Assembly: GCA_030549775.1 (NCBI GenBank)
Contig: CM060178.1
Coordinates: 66,950,896-67,014,895 of the forward strand
Direction of reading: 5' to 3'
Length of the DNA stretch: 64,000 bases
From: Tamarix chinensis
Taxonomy: Eukaryota > Streptophyta > Magnoliopsida > Caryophyllales > Tamaricaceae
Shown here: positions 12,206 to 23,812 of the stretch, in pieces
Position numbering within the stretch: position 1 is the first letter of the stretch
Layout: every line of letters starts with the position of its first letter
Program-made: the position numbers and the translations under genes
The notes under the pieces: generated by a model
The model's input: the letters and a program-made list of their open reading frames with translations, nothing else
Databases searched by the model: none
What the model was told of the DNA's origin: nothing

Positions 12206-14712
12206 TAGGGCTATTGACAAATCAAGCCGGCTCGCAAGCCGGCTCGACTCGGCTCGTTAACGGCTCGACTCGGCTCGCTTGATTAGATAAACAAATCAAA
12301 TCCAAGCCTCGATCTTAGGCTCGTTTACTTAACAAGCCAAACTCAAGCCTAGGTTGACTCGGTTCGTTAGCTCGCAAACCGGCTTGATTCGAACCCGACT
12401 CGAATTCGGCTCGTTTGCTCGTTTATCAAATAAATTTTGAGAATATATACAAATATAAAATAAAGTTAAAAAGAACTAATTATATTTTTACAAATAATTA
12501 TCATAATTTAAGTCTTTTTTTAATAAAAAAATTCTTATAAATTTTTTATTTAATAAAAATAATTTTTATAATTTAACCGGTTGGACCGCTGAATCGTTGG
12601 AACCGGGCATGACGAACCGGGCGGGGCTTTCAAGCTGAGTCTGCAGCACAGGGCACAGCGGAATTTTTTGTTTTGAATTCCCGTCCTCACTCGGCCCACT
12701 CCCCAAGTCCCCAAGTCGCCCATTGGATTACGACTCGTCACTGTGCTTCTTCTCCTCGTCACCAGTCACCACTGGTCGTCCTCATCCCCCGAGTCCCTCG
12801 TCCCAACCCCCAGACCCCAGTCGAGTCGGCCAGTCCCACTCGCCACTCCCCCCGACTCTCGACTCTCGTCTCGAGTCCCTGTCTCCCCGAGCGACGCACA
12901 CGACACATCACCAGCGGGCGGCAGCAGCAGCTGATAGTGACGTGCCACGCTGGTTGCGCCACCGTCCGGCTCCGGCGAGCAGCTCTGACCACCGGCGAGC
13001 CACCCCCAGCCTCCGACGAAGCTTCCCCCGGCCTTCCCTTGCATCGAATCGTTGATTTTCGTGTGGTATAATTTTCTGAAAAACCCTAATATTAATTTGT
13101 GTAATTGAGTATGTTTTAGCTTTTGATAAGCTAAATTAATGGTTTGGTTATGTATATATGTGCTGCGGGAATGATTTGGATAGTTAATTGTATGGTTATG
13201 CTGGAATTTTGGAAAAATTGGATTTTTGGTCGGGTTATGCCCGAATTTTTCGGATTCGTCCGATTTAGCTATTTTAGGTAAATTGATTATACAGTATGTT
13301 TTAAAATGTATCCAATTTCATATTAGAATTGTCAATTTGAGAAATTTACGCAGGTTTTATCGAAATTTGATTCCTAGGTCAAAATTTGGATGTAATGAAA
13401 TTGGGTCATATAAATGAGTCGTTCCGCTCAATTGATTTTATAATATCATTTGAAATGTATTTAATTTCATATCGGAAGTGTTGATTTGGGCAAATTGTGT
13501 GTAATTGATCGGAATTAAATTTTTAGGTCAAAACTCTTACGAGATTAAATTGGATTGTGTAATCAAGTTGTTTTATTCAAATGACTATATAATTTGCATT
13601 ATAATACATTTAATTACATTTTCGAATCGTTAATTCATATATTCTAGCAAGAATTGATCGGATTTGCGTTCCGGACTCAAAAACCCTAATTGTGCTCAAT
13701 TGTGTATTTCTTTTATTGGTTTTGAGCAATTGATTATTTGATATGTTATAAAATGTGTTTAATTGCATTTCTAAACATTCAATTTGATTAAATTAATATT
13801 TTTGATATGTTAAATAATATTTTTATGTTTTCATTATTAATTTTTGATCTCTTGAAATTTTAGGAATTAAATTCTAATCATTCATATATATATTATTGTT
13901 GCTCTCTTAATATAAGCAGGTTGCAGATGCTCCAAGCATGAAGATCATAGTTCTTCCATAATATGGTATATTTTTTGATCAAATTTAAGGTATAATATAA
14001 TAAAAACTTATGGGATTGAAGTCTTTCTCAAATAACTATTACTAATCTAGTTCTCTTATTTATTCATAAAATTATCCTTGCAGATATGAAGGTTAGTGGA
14101 TTTTGGTGTCATATTTTGAGATTCGGTGTAGAAGTGCTTATGATGGATTGGATGAGATGAAGGTTGAAAATTTGCTATAATTCTGGATATTGGAATTTAG
14201 AATTAAGGATTGAAGAATATTTTATTTTGTAAAATCATGCAGGGTTGAAGGCACAATCTTTGAATATTTTGTATGAATGATTTGATACTGTACGATCTAC
14301 GGTCTTATTTTAGTATTTATAATCAATACAAACAGGTCTTTATTTGATATTTAATTTTTGTTGAAAGTTACAGGTTTAATCGGCTAAATTTTCTAATAAA
14401 CGAGCCGAACAAATCGAGCCGACCAAATCGAGCTCGAATCGAGCCGACCAAACCGAGCCGGTTTGGCTTATTTAAAATTAAACGAACCGAGCCAAACCGA
14501 GCCACGAGCCGAGCCTAACGAACCGAGCCAATTTGGTTTGTTTTCAATTAACAAACCGAGTCGAATAGCTCGCGAGCTTTTTTCGAGCCGAACTCAAGCC
14601 TCAAATACTTGACTCGATTCGAGCTCGAGCCGAACTCGAGCCTTCCAAAAAATTTAAAGAGCGGAATCGAGCCAGGGAAGGTTCGGCTTGATTCGGTTCG
14701 TCAACAGCCCTA
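12206..14712 (+). mobile_element. hAT transposon, internally deleted, 2.5 kb
   Basis: An exact 8-bp target duplication CTTGTAAC flanks the element (12198-12205 and 14713-14720). The terminal inverted repeats are TAGGGCTATTGAC and its partner GTCAACAGCCCTA, 12 of 13 matched. Subterminal zones (about 12220-12425 and 14385-14690) are dense in GAGCCG/CGGCTC words. The interior has a GC-rich exon-like block and intron-like sequence with good splice signals but no transposase, zinc finger or hAT dimerisation domain. It reads as a deletion derivative that kept its 5' and 3' transcript ends. It was inserted just beyond the copia pol remnant. Confidence 0.92.
12590..13065 (+). other. GC-rich first-exon-like block inside the hAT element
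   Basis: The block is C-rich and much higher in GC than its surroundings. It contains overlapping plus-strand frames of up to 132 codons giving Ser/Pro/Arg-rich low-complexity peptides, and ends near a possible donor (TTTTCGTGTG/GTATAATT). Downstream are an acceptor at about 13919 (TATAAGCAG), a short exon and another acceptor at about 14083 (CCTTGCAG), followed by sequence like a 3' untranslated region. Either it is the element's own leader exon or a captured host 5' exon. No function is claimed. Confidence 0.45.
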
Positions 14713-14720
14713 CTTGTAAC

Positions 14721-16429
14721 CACTCTATTCAAATTATCTTACTTTGAAAGAAGGAACTAGAGTTATGCATGAAGATCCTAAAGCTTAGAGGAGTATCTAG
14801 GTTAAGTGTCATAATATAATATGATTCTCATAAAGTTTCTTTAGCAACTTAGGACAAAAGTATTTCTTAAAACTTGATTTTAACAACAATAGATTTATGA
14901 ATTGAAAGTGATTTTTAAGGAAACTCAATTGAATTTCTTGTTGAGTTCCCTATATGTTAAATCAGTTGGTATCCAAAAATTAGGAGATCAAATTGTGATT
15001 TATTTAATGATGTTTTATCAAGTTTGTTTTGGTAACATCTTGAGGATATATGTGATCATGTTTTAAGTTTTATAGTGAGGATTTTAAGTAAAGATGTTTT
15101 ATTAAAAATTAGAGATATTCTCGATGGCTGGAGATTTCCAAAAAAAGTTTTTCACTGGCTTTTTTGTTAGCTAATTTTATTGAATCTTTTAGTGTAAAGC
15201 ATGTATTAATTTTATCTCCATTTTACATCTATATTAATTAAGATATTTCAGCAATTGAAATTGTGTTAATCTAAGAATTTATTTGTTAACATGTTGGCCA
15301 AATCATTAGGAAAAAAAGAGTCGTGCAACTAAAGTTTGTTGATAATTTCTTACTAAAAAGCTTGTTTTTATTTTTCTATTTAACTAAGTACATGTACAAC
15401 AAAAAAGGAACAACCTGAGAGAGAGAGAAAAAATTAAAAACACATTTTTTTAGAGCAAAAAGGATTTAAAGTCTTATGTAATATTTTCTATGGTTTAAAG
15501 AAGTGATTCTTAATTATAATAATAAGTTTTTTATTTCCTATTGATTTTCATATACAAATTATATTTATTGAGTTGTAATTCTTACTAATCACTATGTAGA
15601 GATCAATTGACAAATTTAAGAGGTAAGCTTGTGTGCTTCATCTTGGAGTTAGGATACAGGAATAACATCCAGAGTAGAGTATACATTTGGCAACCTAGAG
15701 TTAGGTTGTGTGTGTTTGAAGAGTTTCAAACAATTTGTACTTGGTCTATCTAAGTTATTGTGAGAAATAAAGAGGGAAATTTAGGATTGAAGATGTATTC
15801 TAATTAAGAGAGGAGTATCTTTTGAGTAGAGGAACCATGTAATATCTCGTGTCATTTAAATTTTGTTTATGCCACAAGCATTACTATAGGGTATCAAGGA
15901 ATTGTGCACAGAATTGTACAGGGAACTAAGTGCAAACAAGAATATTTTTGAATGAAAATTAATGAAATCACTTCATTTATTTGTTCATAATGAGTTCCGT
16001 TCAATGTCTTCACATACAATTTTAATTTGTATCTTATTAAAGTTTTAAAATGAAAATTTACCAAATGCTTAATTCAACCCCTACCTTTTGAGTATTTCAT
16101 GTGTGTTAACTCTTATAGCTTGAATGAACAAAGTAGAATGTTGTTGAGATCTTCAATAGCCACTATAGCTAATGAAAACAAATGGAATGAAGATGGCTAA
16201 AAAGAAATTGTTCTATTATAAGATGAAATTGAACATGTAAGAGACATGGTTAGAGGGAGATAGAAAGGTGGAGGATAAAAAACTGAGGAGGATTTAGTAG
16301 TGGAGGTTGGGGAATTTAAGAAAAGAAGCACTAGGAATTAGGTGACCTAAAACATTGAGTGTTATATTTGAGTAGAAGATGGGGAACTCAATGAAGAGGA
16401 TTCATAGGCTCACATTTAATTATAGGAGA
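14721..16429. other. AT-rich sequence, nothing recognised
   Basis: No supported gene. It may include the 3' flank of the copia remnant because the hAT element was inserted at this edge, but no LTR end could be defined. Confidence 0.4.
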
Positions 16430-16737
16430 GAGGAATGATAGTGAGGGCTAGAGGAAAGAATGAATGCTTTTAAATGACTTTTGAAAAGTTTTGGTTGAGT
16501 TTTGAAAATGGTTGTAAGCAAAACCAATATTAAGTTTAATCTAAAAAATTGGTTTGAGTTTTGATGATGGTTAATTTTAGAGCCATTATTAAAAGTTATA
16601 GTTTTAATAATAGATTTTTTACAACTGTTATTAACACCTTTTTCATTTAGCATGCATATAAGAATTATACTTTTATCAACGCTTTGATATTAATAATCAT
16701 CTATCCATCGTCGCTAGAAGTTATTTTTGTGCTAGTG
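16430..16737 (-). mobile_element. CACTA (EnSpm)-like terminus
   Basis: Read on the minus strand from 16737 the sequence begins CACTAGCACAAAAATAAC and continues CTTCTAGCGACGATGG. The CACTA start and the nearby GCGACG word are typical of plant CACTA ends and their subterminal motifs. The opposite terminus and the 3-bp target duplication were not found, so this is one end of a truncated or rearranged element. The inner boundary given is arbitrary. Confidence 0.5.
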
Positions 16738-18100
16738 TAATAGCTCTTAAGTTCTCATGGAGACTTAAGAATATGCGAGTGCTTGATATCAATGACATTT
16801 CAAATCTTACTATTCATTCGATTTTAATGGTTTGATCTTTGTATTTGTTTCTTCTTGTAGCTCAAGAGATGTGAACAAAGGAAAGAAAAATACTCTTAAA
16901 CACAAAATATCTTTCATTGAAATCATTTCAAAGTCATAAAACAATCTTCATCCTTAAGTCTTAGATCTCATGATAGTCATTAGTTCATTAAGGAATTAAG
17001 GGACTTAAGTTATGTTTCAAAAAATTAGAATTTGTTTTTGGGAAGAATGTTTTAACCACAATTTATTTGTTAAAACTTCAGAATGTTATTTTATAAAAAT
17101 ATCATTTTATTTTCCTCTCAAATATGTTTTAGAAACTCTATCATGTGAATATTGAAAAATCAATTTAAAAAATATATGGAAATATTTTGTTATGAAAATT
17201 AGTTTAATTGACATAATCTTCCAATAGTGTTCCCAACACTACACTTGTACTTGATTTGGATGCTATTTATATATTTGTGTATCAAGCATTTCGATGTTTC
17301 ATCCTTGATATTTCTTCATCCTATTTTGAAACTTTAAAGACTCAAAATTCTTCTATTTAGCTCTTGGTCTTGATTTAGTTAATTTTGTGTTATCATAACC
17401 TTTGATCCTCCATGTCTTGTACCTAATAATAATCCTCGTCTTGTACCAAGAATTGTTCCTAGTGAAACATAGATGCATAAACATACAATATACATGATTC
17501 ATCATCAATGCCATCACATAGTTGTTTGAATCATCAAAATTTCATAAAACCCAACAAAAATATATGTGATAAGCAATATTCCATATACCTAGCTAAGAGT
17601 TAATTAAAAGTTGAAAAAGTAATCGGTTACTAAAGGGCTATAATCGTTTATTTTTGTGCAAGTGCTTAGCATAACTAGTTATATTCCTTTCAATATATAT
17701 ATAATTGATAATTATGTGAAGTTAGAAGATACTCCAAAGTTGGTTTATAAACAAGCTGTTACAAAACTAACACCAACTTTATTTGAGTTTGACCCTTGAC
17801 TTGCATTATTGTACTTATATATGTGGATGAAGAGTTTAAACTTAAGATAAGTTCTACATTTGCTTAATTTAATTTAGGTAACTATATTTTACAAATGATG
17901 TGCTTTAAATAACTAAATTTGATATTATTTTTACTTTAGTATCATTTTATTAATATTTTTAGTCTTAAATACTAACTAAAATTATTCCAAATATCATCCT
18001 CTATTTGATTTAAAATAAAAGATGTTTTAGGAATTTGTTTATGTTTTAATATAAATGATGGTCTACAATTTATAATTTGCCCTAACAATTATTAATCTTA
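16738..18100. other. AT-rich sequence, nothing recognised
   Basis: No frame, repeat boundary or RNA gene could be supported on either strand. Confidence 0.45.
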
Positions 18101-19752
18101 TGAGTTAAATATTATTTTGGTCCTTGTGCTTTGCAATTTTTTTGGGTCCCTGTAAAAAAAAAATGTTCCTTTTAGTCCCTCTAAAATTACTTTTTGTTCA
18201 AAATAGTCCCTCAACCCTATATTGACCCAATATTGTAGGTTAATTTTTATACTCTCTCATAATAAGAAACTTGCATCCTAATTACTAAAAAGTTGGCCGT
18301 CTAATTATTAATATATTAATAATTGAAAATATAATTAAAAAAATCCCTATGAGCACTTATCCCTTCCCCTTCCCTTTTCTTCTTCTTCACCCACGACCCC
18401 TATCTTGCAGATCTATTTATTCCTTCATATTCAATTGTCTTCAAGAACCTCCATAGCTAACCACTACCTCCACTTTGTAGAAAAATAAGTACAACATCCA
18501 TTATAATTCTCCACTCTAATCGATCTCCTCCACCATGCAAACTTGACGTTAATAAGGGCATAGTAGCCAAAGACTCTGACCACAAAGCTTAAAGATATTC
18601 TCATTCCTTAATTTATAGAATGATTTTGCAACCACTAACCTTTCGTACCCAACTCCTCACTTCCTTCTCATCTATATCTACTGGTGATAGTTAACACGAC
18701 CATAGTATTTAGTAGCTACATCAACAAACAACACCATAACTGATAATATGACCACCAATTACACCAAGGTCCTTCTCATGACTCAACCTCCAACACACAC
18801 CTACAAAATTTCTCTTACTAATAATAATCAACTTTAATCTCACACCATTGAGCCACCACCACAAAAACTAGTTGTACGATTATTCTTTAGACTTCTAGAA
18901 CCTTTTACTAATTAGTTCATCAAAAATCTACCAAAAGTACACTTTCTACCTAACCACCCCTTACCTCACTCATGGAAACTCCCTTACCTCTCTCTTTTGT
19001 CGGGGGATAGCTCTCCAGATGATTTCTACTTGCACACACTTCCATTCTCATACTTGATTGATTTCACTCAACCTCAATTATATACCTCACATAATTTTCC
19101 TTTTTCATTCAAGTGTTGTTTAAGCTAACTATCACACTCTATTGGCTGCTAATATTAGAACTAGCTTCTCCTCCTTATAACCTTGTGTTGCTTTGTTCTT
19201 CATTTAGCATTTTATTTTTTTAGCTTTCTTAGGTCACTCTTTCCTCATTTTGCTTGAGTTTTGGCTAAATTTTGTTCAAGACTAAAACTAAGTCCCTTCC
19301 TCTTTGTTCTCTTAGTTTCAACTTCTCTAATTCTTTTTATCTAGCAACAAAAATTAATTTTTAAATTAGTAAAGGAGTGTTATATTTGTGGTTAATGTAT
19401 AAAGTATGTTATAGTTCTTTCCCCTTAATTCTTCCATTTTTTAAAGGTGGCCAAAGGTTTTTGAAGAGGGTCTTGAATCTTAGGGATATTTTCCCTTTTG
19501 TTTGAGCTTGGATCTAAGTAAGTTCAACTAATCTTAAGATAGTAGAACAATGGGAGTGTGAAAGGTAGGTTTTCTTAGGATTAATATCATGCTAGATTGT
19601 ATGTATTATGAATTTGTGACCGTTATGCTATTATTTTTAAGAGTACGATAATATGTATGTAAAGGTGACTATACATTTCAAGAATATGTATGGAAGCATG
19701 TTGTATGTGGTTTATCATTTATCTAGTTAATTGCAGTGAAATATGTGAGTAT
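18101..19752 (-). repeat. repeat-derived region: GTCCCT motifs and C/T-rich block
   Basis: At 18115-18240 the words GGTCCTTGTGC, GGGTCCCTG, AGTCCCTC and TAGTCCCTC recur, a pattern common at degenerate plant transposon ends. From about 18360 to 19330 the strand is C/T-rich, like the C/T-rich part of the minus-strand LTR at 25704-29247, and the sequence next to 19757 and 23808 looks like minus-oriented LTR. An older inverted LTR interrupted by copy 2 is plausible, but I could not find its ends. Confidence 0.3.
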
Positions 19753-19840
19753 GAGTATATAACACCCCCAAAATTTACACACATTTTTTTAAAATAATAC
19801 TTATAAATTAAAACTACGGATTTTGGGGATGCTACCGCCA

Positions 19841-19886
19841 CACTTAGTACTAGACCGGTTCACTCCTACTATTCCGGTACCAAGTG
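19841..19886 (+). promoter_or_regulatory. terminal dyad, LTR copy 2
   Basis: Arms CACTTAGTACTAG and CCGGTACCAAGTG pair at 10 of 13 positions. The position and the ACCGGTTCAC loop match copy 1. Confidence 0.5.
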
Positions 19887-20238
19887 TTAAGGTTAAGAAA
19901 AACAACTTATAACATTATTCAATAATCCAAATCCATAATACGAAAATCAGAGTACGTCTTTATATAATTCGAAATACTGGCTATTGTTTTTCGAAGAATA
20001 AATTAACAACATTAATAGAATTGTTTCTACAAACTCAAGCATAATAAAAAGGTAACTTGAATAATAATCTCAAAAGGAAAACGACCACGCCGCTCCAGGA
20101 ACCGATCCAACCCACAATCACTCAGCCTCACCTGATGTCCCATAGACATCAATAGCATCGAAATAAGCGTCTCCTATCTACAACAGGTCAGACAGACCTT
20201 CTGTTTATAGGAATGAGCAACACCCATGAAACGGGTGA

Positions 20239-20258
20239 TCAGTACGCTACGTACTGAG
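20239..20258 (+). promoter_or_regulatory. GTAC palindrome, LTR copy 2
   Basis: TCAGTACG-CTA-CGTACTGA is a perfect 8-bp inverted repeat with a 3-base spacer, lying just downstream of ACGGGTG as in copy 1. Confidence 0.5.
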
Positions 20259-20464
20259 TAAGGTAACCGAGCACTAAGGCCAACATACAGAATTCACACA
20301 ACCAATGCATAATAATAAAGGAGCATAGAATTCAATCATAATAACACAAGATAAAAATAAATGCTCAGGTGAAATACCATGATTCAATATAGATCAGATT
20401 ATTTACTTCATCAAGCCTTTATCGAATTTATTTTCACACCATACTCTTTATCGAGTCTTTACGA

Positions 20465-20860
20465 GTACGGGAACCCCACTATTTTTTCCCGTGGATCGGT
20501 CTCCAGGGCATTTTGGCTCCTGACCACTATTATAGCCGATGGATCGGTCACTTAGGGTACATACCCTACCACTATTATATGCCGGTGGATCGGTCTGGCC
20601 CCTTCTCGCACGGTGTTCCACTGTAAGTCATTAGTGTCTTCCCATATCTTAACAACATATATGGTTTGGTTTGTTGAGCTTAGGATCCCCCACTATTTTA
20701 GTCGGTGGATCGGTCATTAGGGTGACGTACCCTACCACTATTATACGCCGGTGAATCGGTCTCCAGGCTACCGTAGCACCTGGCCACTATTATACCGGTG
20801 GATCGGTCTGGACCCGACTCAAAATCTTCCACTTTACGTAATTAATATTTTAAGTATCTT
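20465..20860 (+). repeat. two-block hairpin array, LTR copy 2
   Basis: Three CCACTATT..GTGGATCGGT units, a GGTCTGGCCCC exit and TTCCACTGTAAGT spacer, then three more units closing with GGTCTGGACCCGACTC and TTCCACTTTACG. The unit number and order equal copy 1, although individual units have diverged. Confidence 0.85.
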
Positions 20861-20984
20861 ATTCGGAGATCCATGCCAAGACATGCAAGTTAGACTCCTA
20901 CCATGCTTACTCTTCAACACGGGTTAACCACTCTAACCCTAGTTAACCAACACCACCATAGTTAATCATAACATCCCCTAACAC

Positions 20985-21300
20985 CCATGCAAACCCTAAC
21001 TCCATGTAAACCCTACTCCCATGCAAACCCTAACTCCCAAATAAACCCTAACTTCTATGCAAAACCCTAACTCCATCATGTAAACCCTAATACCACCATG
21101 CAACATTAATACCACCCCACAAACCCTATACCACCATGCAACCATTAATACCACCATGCAACCACTACTCTATGCAAAACCCTAACACCATGTAACACCA
21201 TGCAAAACCCTAACTCCTTGCAAAACCCTAACACCATGCAAAACCCTAACACCATGCAAAACTCTATCACCCTACAACTCCATGCAAAACCCTATCATAA
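20985..21300 (+). repeat. dense telobox minisatellite, LTR copy 2
   Basis: Twelve exact AAACCCTA octamers occur in about 300 bp, mostly in units such as CCATGCAAAACCCTAACA. The spacing is irregular (about 17-35 bp), and CCATGCAA joins the boxes. A CRISPR array is excluded by the irregular spacing and the eukaryotic context. Confidence 0.85.
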
Positions 21301-21795
21301 TGCAACTCCATGCAAAACTCTATCATGCATGTCTCAAGGCCACATCATACCATAATAATAACACATTTATACACATCATTCTTATGCCACAATTATTCAC
21401 ACAAGACACACCTCAACTTCCATATCATGCTGCATTTATAATAGTTATACAATATACACATGAAATACCCAATAAATCATATCACAAGGTATGCATGGCA
21501 TATAAATCACAAATTACACAAATGGCCTTAGTGCCCCTTACCTAAAATGTCACTGGTCTTGGAGCACGCTCCTATACCTTTTGAGTGCTTTAACTGGGCT
21601 CACCTATTATGGGAAAAATACTAGAATCAGATTCCCTCCTAAAAATACCATTAGATACTAACTTATCCTAAGACTTGGTTTTTAATTAAAATGATACTTT
21701 ATTAAAATTAACTATACAAAATACTACTAAAAATACTAATGTAACTTAAAACGAATGGTGATATAAGGGTTTCTGCCCTTCACCAAAATAATATT

Positions 21796-21848
21796 AGTAA
21801 AGATAATAATAATAATAATATATTATTAATAATACTAATATTAGTAGA

Positions 21849-21921
<73 letters not shown>
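21796..21921. repeat. AAT trinucleotide microsatellite
   Basis: Imperfect start, then an almost pure (AAT)n run from about 21849. Frames crossing it encode only poly-Leu/Ile and are artefacts. Confidence 0.9.
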
Positions 21922-22429
21922 TAGTCCTAAAATTACAAGGTAGGCTTTCGACCCTACCCCAAATAATAAAAGTACTATTCAATAATAGTAATAATAATAT
22001 TAATAATATATACTACTTATAATATTAAAGATAATAAAGATAATAATAATATTAATAATAATAGTACTAAAAATACAAGGGTGCGAGACCTAATTAAAAT
22101 TTAAGGTCTCGGCCCCCTAAAATAATTAAAATTAATAATAAAATAATTATACTAATAATAATAATATTAATAATAGTATTAATAATTATAATAAACTTAT
22201 AATAATTCAAATAAATTCCTAAAATTTGAAACTAACAATCTAATTAACTCAAGAATAATCTCCACCCTACCAACAAAATTTATTAATAATATTACATCTA
22301 ATAACAACAAAAATAATAATAATAATAATAATAATGATAATAATTATTATTATATTTGAATACATGCTAAAAATTGGAATAAAAATAGAATAAATTACAA
22401 TAAATAGAAGAGAAGGCTGAGAAGGTCTA

Positions 22430-23510
22430 GGGTTTCACCTTTAGTTGGCGGGGATGGGTGGCACCGGCGGTGGTGCACGGCGATGGCCGGAAAAGAAGGC
22501 TAAAAGGGGAAAAGATGAAGAAAAAGAGGGGAGGGAGAAGGAGAAGGAGAAAAAGGATGTTATGGTTCGATGGAGGAGAATTAGTAGAAGTTTTTGGGTG
22601 GTGCAGATTGCGGTAGAAGTGGTAGATGTGGTGGTGGACGGTGGTTTAAATGTTGTGGGGTAAAATATTTTTCAAGATGGACAGGGAACTTCATACGACT
22701 ATGGTGGCTCATGAGAGAAGAATCGAAGGAGGTGGAGAGCTTAGTTAGCTAGAGTGTGGTGCAGGGAAGAATTTGGGAGGAAGAGGTGGCAGCAAAGTTG
22801 GCTAACGGCGGCAAACGACTCATCTGAAGTCACGGTGGCACACGGTTAACTCTTAGGGTTTTGGGGGGAAAAAGGTTTTGAAAACACCCACACCAGGGGT
22901 ATTTATAGGGCTTAGATGGGATACTATGGTTTTGGAGGTCGGCAGGAGGGTATTGGATGCTAGGTTTGGGGTGGTCGACGACGTTAATCGGCCGGTGGAA
23001 TTTATGGTCGGGTCGAACCTTCGCGAAGCAAAAGAGAGAAAACGAGCAAGAGATAAGGGAAGAGGATTATACCAAGCTAATCTGCAAGTCAAGAGGGAGA
23101 TAATAAAGGGAGAAATGGCCGATCAAAAACCGTGTGGCTGGCGGCGCCATTTTCGGAGGTTAACGATGCTGGTTGACGACGGAGCTGAAGGAGGAAGAAT
23201 GAATGGTTGAACCGGGCATCCGAGGAAAAGAAAGAAAAGGAAAGAACCGGCCGGCTGGAAACGGTTATAATTTCCTTAAATGAAACGCGACGTCTTGAGA
23301 ATAAAAGGCATGAAATGCAGCGTCGAGATGCCGCAGGAAGAAGAGATAGAACGACGCTAGGCTGCGGAGGAAAGAAAAAAGGAAAAGAGGATTTGGGCAG
23401 CGTTCAAGCCCAATTTGGTGAGAGAAAAGAAAAAGAAAAAGAAGAAAAGAAAGAAAAAGAAAGAAAAATGAGGAGAGAAAAGGGAAAAAGGAAAAAAAGG
23501 AAAATTTAAG
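22430..23510 (+). repeat. G/A-rich segment of LTR copy 2
   Basis: Starts with GGGTTTCACC and GGCGGGGATGG, as copy 1 does at its own G/A-rich start, and ends in a long AAGAAAAAG purine tract. The low-complexity frames are not conserved with copy 1, so no gene is called. Confidence 0.7.
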
Positions 23511-23812
23511 TGGTTTGGGTTTAAATAAATAAATTAGAATATTTTAGGTATTTAGAATAAAATATTTAATTAAAATAATATTAAATTTTCTTTTTAGGCT
23601 CATTTAGGGTTTTTTAAAATATTTCTCCTAAAATCCTTTTTAATTAGCAAAAATCCCAAATTTTCCTTTATAAAAATATTTATAAATTCTTATTAATTTT
23701 CCCTAAATAAATCCTTCCTATTCCAAATAAATAAATAAATAAATAAATTTCCTAATAAATCCTTATTTAATTATATTTCCTAAAATAAATATTTTTGGGG
23801 CATTTCAGAGTA

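Larger units (their letters stand above)
19758..23807 (+). mobile_element. solo long LTR (family A, copy 2), 4.05 kb
   Basis: Begins TATAACACCCCCAAAATTT (TG changed to TA) and ends GGGGCATTTCA, between exact 5-bp duplications GAGTA at 19753-19757 and 23808-23812. It shares with copy 1 the terminal dyad (19841-19886), the palindrome (20239-20258), the two-block hairpin array, the telobox array, the AAT microsatellite and the G/A-rich 3' third. No gag or pol is inside, so it is a solo LTR. Confidence 0.9.

Noticed and set aside
12673..13071. Frames of 63-132 codons in the hAT GC-rich block as possible genes
   Set aside because: Several overlapping frames on both strands with only Ser/Pro/Arg-rich peptides and no domain; explained by base composition.
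20985..21300. Regularly repeated CATGCAAAACCCTAAC units as a CRISPR array
   Set aside because: Spacing is irregular, spacers are not unique, there are no cas genes, and the setting is a plant LTR.
22853..23509. Frames in the G/A-rich part of LTR copy 2
   Set aside because: Charged low-complexity peptides without homologous frames in the other copies.
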